From positions 1 to 11,231 of the forward strand of contig URVX01000024.1 in assembly GCA_900551395.1 (NCBI GenBank): 11,231 nt of DNA, in the 5' to 3' direction. The notes beneath the pieces were generated by a model, which was given only the letters and a program-made list of their open reading frames with translations, made no database searches and was not told the origin of the DNA. Positions 1 to 5,103 of this stretch are shown in pieces (positions within the stretch are counted from its first letter, which is position 1; every line of letters starts with the position of its first letter). The translations under genes and the position numbers were made by a program. The stretch is from an uncultured Subdoligranulum sp. (lineage in GTDB: Bacteria; Bacillota; Clostridia; Christensenellales; CAG-314).

Positions 1-350
1 AGGCGACCCATTTCGTCTCGCACAGAGCTGTGCCAGCAGTCGTCCAGGTTGATATAGTTGTAGCCCGCTTCCGCCAGACCGCTGGCCTCCATGGCCTCTG
101 CCACCTCCAGAATCAGATCCTGGTTGATGTTTTGGCGAAAGGTGTTCCAGCTGGACCAGCCCATAGGGGGCACGGTAGCGCCGCCGTAATTCGGTGCGTC
201 CGTGGTGTCTATGGTCAGCTTAGAGGGGTGTGTAATCTTTTCCATGGCGCACAGCGGGCAGTTGCCGTTGACGCGGGTGATGATAAACCAGGCTACAAAC
301 CACACCAGTAAAATGGCTACGATAGCCAGCAAAATGATACCAAAAATCAT
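1..350 (-). CDS. GH27 alpha-galactosidase-like protein, N-terminal part (runs off left edge)
   Basis: The visible 116 residues carry the start of a glycoside hydrolase family 27 catalytic barrel. PPMGWSSWNTF lies at residues 61-71 and YINLDDCW at 99-106; in this family the tryptophan and the paired aspartates of these two motifs bind the galactose. The family removes terminal alpha-galactose from oligosaccharides or glycoconjugates. Before the barrel is a strongly hydrophobic segment (about residues 2-24), read as a membrane anchor or uncleaved signal, followed by a short linker with a CPLC motif (31-34); such a leader is unusual for GH27. The ATG at 350-348 is preceded by AAGGAG about ten bases upstream and overlaps the upstream gene's TGA as ATGA, so the two are probably translationally coupled. 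The catalytic nucleophile and acid/base residues lie beyond the window, so activity cannot be judged. Family assignment is firm; exact substrate is not. Confidence 0.87.
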   Translation of the reverse strand, partial: MIFGIILLAIVAILLVWFVAWFIITRVNGNCPLCAMEKITHPSKLTIDTTDAPNYGGATVPPMGWSSWNTFRQNINQDLILEVAEAMEASGLAEAGYNYINLDDCWHSSVRDEMGR

Positions 351-859
351 AACAATCCCATCTCCTTAAAGAATTCCAGTTCTTCCTTGGCAGCGGCGTA
401 GGCATCGTCGCTGTCCAGTCCCCGGGCGGTGCGCACCATAAAGTCCTTGCGGTGCCGGGTGTTGTAAATCAGACGGTAGCACCAAGCGTACGGGGTCAGC
501 CAGGGGTGGCCGTCTAAAAATCGAATATAGGGTATGTGGCGCATTTGGCTGTATGCCGGAAACGCCAGGCGCAGCTTGCTGCGCAGGGGGCTTGCTTTCT
601 CGCCCTGCTCCATTTGGCGGCGGGCAATGACGGCGCTTTTGTTCCGGTCCGCGTTACCAAAGGCACCGTAGCTGACCAAAAACGATTCACAGTCCGCTGT
701 GTCATCCACATAAGGCGTACCCACGCCGTACCAGCGATAACACACGGTGAGCACAATCTTGGCAAATTGTGCCAAACCGGCTTTTTCGCACAAGGTCACA
801 AAAGCGCAAAAAGTCGTAACAGCGATTGACCTCAACCTCTTTTCGGGGACGGCTCTCAC
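347..859 (-). pseudogene. 5'-truncated nucleotidyltransferase (NTP_transf_5 type), C-terminal part
   Basis: The 170-codon frame ends with features I associate with uncharacterised NTP_transf_5 nucleotidyltransferases: GLAQFAKIVLTVCYRWYGVG, then FGNADRNKS, FPAYSQMRHIPYIRF, HPWLTPYAWCYRLI and a final EFFKEMGLL. Full family members are roughly twice this length and hold their nucleotide-binding site in the N-terminal half, which is absent. The only in-frame start is a GTG at 859-857 inside an inverted repeat, without a convincing ribosome binding site. Family-like sequence stops at the edge of that repeat. The first 15-20 residues also look unlike the family; the neighbouring frame reads EVNRCYDFLRF there and would join better if one base were lost or gained in the T/A runs around 785-825. 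I therefore call it a broken remnant, although translation of the fragment is possible. It overlaps the GH27 gene by four bases (ATGA). Confidence 0.62.
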
Positions 860-893
860 CCGCCCTGTACCTCATCCCATAAGAGCCGTCCCC
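845..893. repeat. REP-like palindromic element (12-base perfect inverted repeat)
   Basis: GGGGACGGCTCT at 845-856 is the exact reverse complement of AGAGCCGTCCCC at 882-893, with a 25-base loop between them. There is no T-run after either arm, so it is a poor intrinsic terminator. Arms of the type GGGGACGGNTCT are a recurring palindrome in Firmicutes genomes, where they resemble substrates of REP-associated tyrosine transposases; that link is from general knowledge and is not shown here, as no transposase gene is in the window. The element sits exactly where the nucleotidyltransferase gene loses its 5' part. Confidence 0.7.
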
Positions 894-921
894 TCCCGAA
901 TCGTTCAAAACGGAGAAAATT

Positions 922-1743
922 ATGAAAAAATATCTTTGCCTGATTATGCTGGCGCTGTGCGCCTGTCTATTGCCTGCGGGCTTTACGCTCGCCGACACGG
1001 TCGGCTGGGTGAGAATCACCCAGGAAGGCACCCGTTTCTACCGCAACCCGACAAATATGGATGCGGACATCATGTTCGAGCTTGAAAAAAGCTATTATCT
1101 GAAAATCGTAAGCGAACAAAGCTATTTTTATCAGGTAGAGCTTATGGACAACGACAACGGTTTCGTAAAAATTTACGGCTACGTCAAAAAGACCGACGTC
1201 ACTCCCTGCGAAGCCCTGCCCGAGCTTCCTCTCTATCCTGCCGTAAGCATTTCCGTCACAAGCTCCAACGCCATTTTGTACAGCGCGTGCAGCGCGGCGT
1301 CACAGCCGCTGTGCTCCGTTTTCTACGGTCAGCAGCTCAATTATTACGGCAGCATGACGGTAGCAAACAGCAAGTGGTATTTCGTAAAGACGGGAGAAAC
1401 CTTCGCTTACATCAACAGCGCTTACGCCAGCGCGCCGCTGATAAACCCCCACCCCACTCCGCTGCCGGGCGTCGCGGAGCCCGATCCCCAGCCCCTCAAC
1501 CCGGATATTAATCCCGAAGAACCCGTCGAACCCTCCCGACAGTTCGATATGCAGATAGCGCTTATTATACTTATCTGCATACCTGCGGTGATAATCGTCG
1601 TTATCCTCTTTATTCCCACGCGCTCAAAGCCCAAGTCTCCGGTTTCCGAGCCGTACAAAAACGAAACGGCGGCTGCCAATCTGCCCGCGCCTGCCCCCAA
1701 AGAGAAAAAGGCGCGCCCGCGATATTTCGACGACTATCTGTGA
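922..1743 (+). CDS. Secreted, membrane-anchored SH3-like domain protein (type I topology)
   Basis: This 273-residue protein begins with a signal peptide (1-24, MKK then a hydrophobic core, likely cut after FTLA). Residues about 27-98 and 105-172 look like two SH3-like beta modules: each has scattered aromatics and a W/Y-F-x-V strand, with GYVKK (86-90) closing the first and KWYFVKTGE (151-159) in the second. A proline-rich linker (173-205) leads to one membrane helix (about 210-232) and a basic, proline-rich cytoplasmic tail ending RYFDDYL. The product should therefore sit in the membrane with its SH3-like part outside, where such modules commonly bind peptidoglycan or other surface polymers. 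The start is supported by GGAG six bases upstream. No plausible promoter lies between the REP-like repeat and this gene. It shares its overall plan with the 598-residue protein at 2697. The specific function is not recognised. Confidence 0.85.
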   Translation: MKKYLCLIMLALCACLLPAGFTLADTVGWVRITQEGTRFYRNPTNMDADIMFELEKSYYLKIVSEQSYFYQVELMDNDNGFVKIYGYVKKTDVTPCEALPELPLYPAVSISVTSSNAILYSACSAASQPLCSVFYGQQLNYYGSMTVANSKWYFVKTGETFAYINSAYASAPLINPHPTPLPGVAEPDPQPLNPDINPEEPVEPSRQFDMQIALIILICIPAVIIVVILFIPTRSKPKSPVSEPYKNETAAANLPAPAPKEKKARPRYFDDYL

Positions 1744-1763
1744 TTGAATAAAACAATTTCTTC

Positions 1764-1793
1764 GGGCGGTAATCAAGCCGCCCTTTTGCTTTC
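1764..1793 (+). terminator. Intrinsic terminator after the 273-residue protein gene
   Basis: GGGCGG (1764-1769) pairs with CCGCCC (1778-1783) around an eight-base loop, followed by TTTTGCTTTCTT. It begins 21 bases after the TGA of the plus-strand gene and overlaps the last codons of the convergent minus-strand gene. In the minus direction the hairpin is not followed directly by a T-run, so it mainly serves the plus strand. Confidence 0.75.
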
Positions 1794-2264
1794 TTCCCAA
1801 ACGGCGCCCACAGGCAGCCTGAACAGCTTGCGGAACCAAAGATTTGCTCCGTAGTTTACCGAAAACCAGCTTTCGTCGAAGCCGCACGCCGCAAGAGAGG
1901 AGCCAAACCGCTCTAGGGCTCCGTTCAAACGGTAATAATAACCGCTTTTGCCGAGACCGAGACTTTCCGCAACCTTGGCGGGAGCATAGCCCTTTACGAA
2001 ATGCCTGACCAAAATCACCCTGTCCTCCTTTTCCAAACGGTTGAGAGAGCGGGCTATAGCCTTTTTCAAATCGGCAAGCAGCGTTTTTTTATCTATCAAT
2101 TTTATTATTTCGGACACCTGCTCCAACGTGCTCATGGGAAAAGCTCCGCAAAACCCGTGTGTCGCAAGCGCGCGGTTGTAAACCGTCCATTCCAGCTGTT
2201 CTATAATGCCTGCCAGTCGCGGAAAGCCTATAAGCAACACCGCCGGATAGGGATATTTATTCAT
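1773..2264 (-). CDS. Small DNA-binding protein with sigma-70 region 4-like helix-turn-helix
   Basis: The protein has 163 residues. Residues about 62-125 resemble sigma-70 region 4: a basic helix with LNRLEKEDRVILVRHFVKGY (75-94), then APAKVAESLGLGKSGYYYRLNGAL (94-117, written here in two helices: the AKVAESLG turn and the recognition helix GKSGYYYRL). No region 2 (the -10 binding, core-binding part of a sigma factor) precedes it; instead there is a hydrophobic, uncharacterised N-terminus (VLLIGFPRLAGIIEQLEW). The tail (126-163) is aromatic and lacks a known motif. It could be a sigma-like transcription regulator, or a phage-type late regulator of the ArpU kind, but I do not recognise a named family. 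The start at 2264 has a very strong AAAGGAGG seven bases upstream; an internal ATG at residue 44, with GGAG nearby, is a weaker alternative. The gene is convergent with 922-1743 and divergent from 2697-4493, a layout that suits a local regulator. Confidence 0.78.
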   Translation of the reverse strand: MNKYPYPAVLLIGFPRLAGIIEQLEWTVYNRALATHGFCGAFPMSTLEQVSEIIKLIDKKTLLADLKKAIARSLNRLEKEDRVILVRHFVKGYAPAKVAESLGLGKSGYYYRLNGALERFGSSLAACGFDESWFSVNYGANLWFRKLFRLPVGAVWEESKRAA

Positions 2265-2311
2265 TTGCCGTCCTCCTTTAAAAAATTTTCGTTCACCGCC
2301 GCTGTTTCAAG

Positions 2312-2335
2312 GTCGGGTACGGGGCTGCGCCCGAC
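2312..2335 (-). other. Hairpin in the 5' leader of the helix-turn-helix gene
   Basis: GTCGGG (2312-2317) pairs with CCCGAC (2330-2335) around a G+C-rich 12-base loop. It lies between the predicted transcription start (near 2350) and the start codon at 2264, so it would form in the untranslated leader. There is no following T-run and no recognisable riboswitch core. A role in mRNA stability or translation control is possible but not shown. Confidence 0.45.
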
Positions 2336-2356
2336 AAAATCGCTTGGCTGTTTACA

Positions 2357-2385
2357 ATTACACTCTACCAAATAAAACCTGACAA
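2357..2385 (-). promoter_or_regulatory. Predicted housekeeping promoter for the helix-turn-helix gene
   Basis: Reading the minus strand, TTGTCA (2385-2380) and TGTAAT (2362-2357) are separated by exactly 17 bases; each differs from the sigma-A consensus by one base. The start codon is 93 bases downstream of the -10. The -35 box overlaps a TGACA/TGTCA inverted repeat (2380-2395) that could be an operator. Confidence 0.65.
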
Positions 2386-2600
2386 CAGTGTGTCATATTT
2401 AATCTTTTGGTTCACTGATTTGAAAGCAATTTTTTCATTCGTCAAATTGCGCGTTTCGCTCGTAAAAATCGCCAAAAATCGCGCCCGAAAATCTCTTTGC
2501 TTTTCCCTTAAAATGCCGCAGAGCGGGTTTTCTCCAACAATGACCAAACCCGTCCGAACCGAGTCCCGGACAAAACAGACTTTTAAGTATGCGAAATATG

Positions 2601-2629
2601 TTGAAAAAAATTTTCGTATTTGGTAAAAT
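2601..2629 (+). promoter_or_regulatory. Predicted promoter for the 598-residue surface protein gene
   Basis: TTGAAA (2601-2606) and TAAAAT (2624-2629) are 17 bases apart, with TGG directly before the -10 giving an extended -10 element. Transcription would begin near 2636 and leave a leader of about 60 bases before the ATG at 2697. It is the best promoter match in the window. Confidence 0.75.
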
Positions 2630-2696
2630 GTACGTAAGAGAGAGTTTAACAAACTGCTACTGCGGAAAAAATCCGGAAATACAAAGGTTGGTTTAA

Positions 2697-4493
2697 ATGA
2701 AAAAGCTTTTACTTTTGACGTTGACGCTGGCAATGGCGGCGGCTTGTCTGCTTGTCGGAAACGCAACCGCAAACGCCGACGCTTTGACTGACGGCGGCAA
2801 CACGGTTTTGCTTGCCCCGTCCTCCATCTGCGCGGACAAGGATGCGCTGGTTGTTGCCGACAACGTGGACGGCGGCACGATTTTGCATATATTTTCTTCC
2901 GAAGGCTTGAAAAGCCTCAATGTTTCGGGCGAAACGAGCAAAATAAGAATTTCAGGCGGAAAAATCTATCTGCTGCAAAAAAACAAAATACTTGTTTGCG
3001 ACATCAGCAGCGGGCAAAGCTCGGTTTTCGTCGAGCAGGAAGGCGTGTGTGACTTCGACGTGGACTCGTCCTGCCTCTACTTCCGATTCAAAACGGCGGA
3101 CGTAGACAGAGTTTATTTCAAACGGCTGAACGACGCCGACTTCGCTCCCAGAAGAATAAACGACTACAACAACAGACAGGGCATGAAGCTGTGCCTTATG
3201 AGCGCGTCGCCAAACGGCGGCATAAATCTGTTTTATCTCGCCAACGAAGAAAGCTACAACGACTATTTCGTAATAAACGACTCCACAGATTCGGCGGAGG
3301 CTCCCTTGTCCGAGCCGACAGAATATCAAATACCCGCTTTCAAGGGCGCCGTGCCTTGTATGAACACTATTGCCCTTTTCGACTCCGGCGCAATTTACGC
3401 GCTTGACGGGCGCTTCGACGGGCTGGAATTCTACGGACTTGACGCGGATGAAGCAATTTCGGATTTGTGTTTCGTGCAGGGTGCGGCGGCAAACGAAGGC
3501 GTCGTTTATCTGCTGACGGACAAAAGGCTTGTGCTGCGCTTTGAATTGGGCTTTTCCACCGAATCGGGAGAGTATTTTTTGGAAAAGGATCAATCCGTGG
3601 AAATCGGAACAACCGAAAACCATTCCCCTATACCCGAATTTTCGATAGAAGCTTACGTTACGGCTACAGTCGAGGGCTATCCGTCCAATATCGTTTACAC
3701 CGCGCAGGCGCTCGGTGACGAAAATCTCATGCTTTCGGGTATGCTCGAACCCGACAACGAAATTCTTATACTCAATTTTGACGATGACGAAAGCGATTAT
3801 TATTACATTTTCGACATTGACCAAAACGGAAACGGAAAATTCGGCTGGATAAAAAAGAGTGAACGAATAAAAATCGTCGCCGTAAACGAAATCGGCTCTC
3901 AGGCTTCGGTTCTGCCCTTTTCCGCATTTGTATATCCCTTCCCCTGCTCGGCAAAATTCCCCGTTTTCGGAAGTACAACCTCACTCTCCCGCGCCGATCA
4001 AGTCACGCTTTTGAAATCTTTCGACGACGATTGGTATTTTGTGCGCTGCGGCGACGGGAACGCGGCTGTTTACGGCTTTATGCTGAAAACCTCGCTGGGC
4101 GTAAGACGCGAAACGCCGGAATACTCCTCCTACACGCGCTACTCCGCAAATCCCAAAGCGGGCAAAACGCTTGCAGTTTTCTCCGACGCCGCGCTTTCGT
4201 CGGCATTGACGGATGAAAACGGCAGAGAAATAAAGCTGCGCGCCAATCATGAAGTGAGAGTATACGAAAAAGACGAAAACACGGCAAAGGTATGCGTGGA
4301 AATAGACGGGGTTTATTATCGCGGCTTTGTGTCGGCAGACGGACTTATGCCCTATCGCGGACGCATGACAAACGCTCAGGCGCTGGGACTGGCTTTGCTG
4401 ATTGTGGTTGTGCTGGCAACCGTGTTGATTATTATTTTGCGAGTCCGCAAAAAACGCGAGCTTAAAAAACAGGAAGAAACCGAGCGGCTGTAA
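2697..4493 (+). CDS. Large membrane-anchored surface protein with propeller-like and SH3-like modules
   Basis: This 598-residue protein has a signal peptide (1 to about 28, likely cut near NANA/DA). Residues about 35-300 read as repeated beta-strand blades (for example ALVVADNVDGG, KIYLLQKNKILVCDI, GAIYALDGRFDGLEFYGLD), consistent with a beta-propeller-like fold; I infer this from the pattern and cannot name the family. From about 305 to 555 there appear to be three SH3-like modules, with strands FGWIKKSERIKIV (from 382), YGFMLKTSLG (from 459) and YRGFVSADGL (from about 541). One membrane helix (about 561-582) is followed by a highly charged tail RVRKKRELKKQEETERL inside the cell. It is probably a surface-exposed, single-pass protein. 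Its strong promoter contrasts with a weak ribosome binding site (AAAGGTTG at 2683-2690). The plan matches the protein at 922-1743, but the two show no obvious sequence identity. The function is unknown. Confidence 0.85.
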   Translation: MKKLLLLTLTLAMAAACLLVGNATANADALTDGGNTVLLAPSSICADKDALVVADNVDGGTILHIFSSEGLKSLNVSGETSKIRISGGKIYLLQKNKILVCDISSGQSSVFVEQEGVCDFDVDSSCLYFRFKTADVDRVYFKRLNDADFAPRRINDYNNRQGMKLCLMSASPNGGINLFYLANEESYNDYFVINDSTDSAEAPLSEPTEYQIPAFKGAVPCMNTIALFDSGAIYALDGRFDGLEFYGLDADEAISDLCFVQGAAANEGVVYLLTDKRLVLRFELGFSTESGEYFLEKDQSVEIGTTENHSPIPEFSIEAYVTATVEGYPSNIVYTAQALGDENLMLSGMLEPDNEILILNFDDDESDYYYIFDIDQNGNGKFGWIKKSERIKIVAVNEIGSQASVLPFSAFVYPFPCSAKFPVFGSTTSLSRADQVTLLKSFDDDWYFVRCGDGNAAVYGFMLKTSLGVRRETPEYSSYTRYSANPKAGKTLAVFSDAALSSALTDENGREIKLRANHEVRVYEKDENTAKVCVEIDGVYYRGFVSADGLMPYRGRMTNAQALGLALLIVVVLATVLIIILRVRKKRELKKQEETERL

Positions 4494-4528
4494 TAAACAC
4501 GCAAACGACGTCGCGTAATATTTAAAGC

Positions 4529-4547
4529 AAAGCCGACGCGCGGCTTT
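4529..4547 (+). other. Small hairpin after the 598-residue protein gene
   Basis: AAAGCCG (4529-4535) pairs with CGGCTTT (4541-4547) around a five-base loop, 36 bases after the stop codon. It lacks a T-run, so it is more likely to be a 3'-end stabiliser or a weak pause site than the real terminator, which lies at 4684. Confidence 0.4.
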
Positions 4548-4683
4548 AAAGCTCAAGCGGCAAAGAATATTTCAGCGATTGCAAAGCCGCCTCTTATTTC
4601 ATAAAAATTTACGACGCACAAATTTATTTCAGTCTCAAAAAACTCTTGCACAGACAAAAACAGCTTTAGTTCGGAAAAAAGTT

Positions 4684-4714
4684 GCGGCAGACGAAAACTC
4701 TGCCGCTTTTTTTT
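4684..4714 (+). terminator. Strong intrinsic terminator, usable in both directions
   Basis: GCGGCAGA (4684-4691) pairs perfectly with TCTGCCGC (4699-4706) around a CGAAAAC loop and is followed by eight T. On the other strand the stem is followed by CAAC and then six T. It is the first good terminator after the gene ending at 4493, which gives that transcript an unusually long 3' untranslated region of about 220 bases. Confidence 0.88.
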
Positions 4715-5026
4715 CTAACAGAGCGGTCCGCTTTATTCGGACGTATCCGCAAGGATCGTCCTTAGACCCTCAAGCGGTTAAAAGAAATTAAATTACGCTG
4801 TCAACGACAAAACATCAGTGTGAGCGTCGCTTAAAGTCTTCGTCGTTGTATTACAGACAAAAAAACTTCAATCAAATGTGCTCAAAAACTTGCATTACTA
4901 AAATCGTCGCGTGTCGGAAAACAAAGCTTGCGGCTCCCTCCCGCAAATGATTCTGTTTATTTGCGCTGCAAAACATAAAATAAAAATTCCATTCTGTCAG
5001 ATGAGATATTTCTTTTTTTAAAACAC

Positions 5027-5063
5027 AAAAACCCCCGAAAGCCAAAGGCTTTCGGGAGTTTTT
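5027..5063 (-). terminator. Strong intrinsic terminator after the BspA-type gene
   Basis: On the minus strand the stem CTCCCGAAAGCC / GGCTTTCGGGGG (5058-5047 with 5043-5032) closes a three-base loop with 11 standard pairs and one G-T pair, and is followed by TTTTT (5031-5027). It starts 45 bases beyond the TAA at 5104. On the plus strand the stem is also followed by five T (5059-5063), so it can block both directions. Confidence 0.9.
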
Positions 5064-5103
5064 AAGTAAAAGCAAACTGATTGAAATCAGCGTTTCCGAT
5101 TGA

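Larger units (their letters stand above)
2265..2696. other. Divergent intergenic region, 432 bases, no gene seen
   Basis: This region separates the helix-turn-helix gene from the 598-residue protein gene. It holds one well-formed promoter in each direction (2357-2385 minus, 2601-2629 plus) and a leader hairpin (2312-2335). The 215 bases between the two -35 boxes are A+T-rich and carry open frames on both strands, but these lack ribosome binding sites, recognisable motifs or a sensible start, so I do not call a gene. I see no tRNA or known RNA family. Confidence 0.7.
4494..5103. other. Convergent intergenic gap, 610 bases, no gene seen
   Basis: The gap lies between two convergent genes. It contains a small hairpin without a T-run (4529-4547), a strong terminator (4684-4714), a spaced inverted repeat CAACGAC/GTCGTTG (4802-4808, 4842-4848) and a strong terminator for the right-hand gene (5027-5063). 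Short open frames here cross the terminators and have no ribosome binding sites. I find no tRNA, rRNA or recognised RNA family. Confidence 0.7.

Noticed and set aside
2365..2772. A minus-strand open frame spanning the divergent intergenic region
   Set aside because: It crosses both promoters and the signal-peptide codons of the 2697 gene, and has no ribosome binding site.
2952..3824. A 290-codon minus-strand open frame opposite the 598-residue protein gene
   Set aside because: The plus-strand gene has a promoter, signal peptide, membrane helix and terminator; the antisense frame has no ribosome binding site and no recognisable domain.
3981..4556. A 191-codon minus-strand open frame
   Set aside because: It is a shadow of the 3' half of the surface protein gene, rich in His, Gln and Asn in a way typical of antisense translation.
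4579..4714. A possible small-RNA gene with TTGCAA, a 17-base spacer and TAAAAA, ending at the strong terminator
   Set aside because: Both promoter boxes are poor matches, and the terminator is already explained by the upstream gene. I mention it only as a weak possibility.
4579..4791. A 70-codon plus-strand open frame in the gap
   Set aside because: It reads through a strong intrinsic terminator and has no ribosome binding site.
4872..5075. A 67-codon minus-strand open frame near the terminator
   Set aside because: Its start lies inside the BspA gene's terminator hairpin, and it lacks a ribosome binding site.
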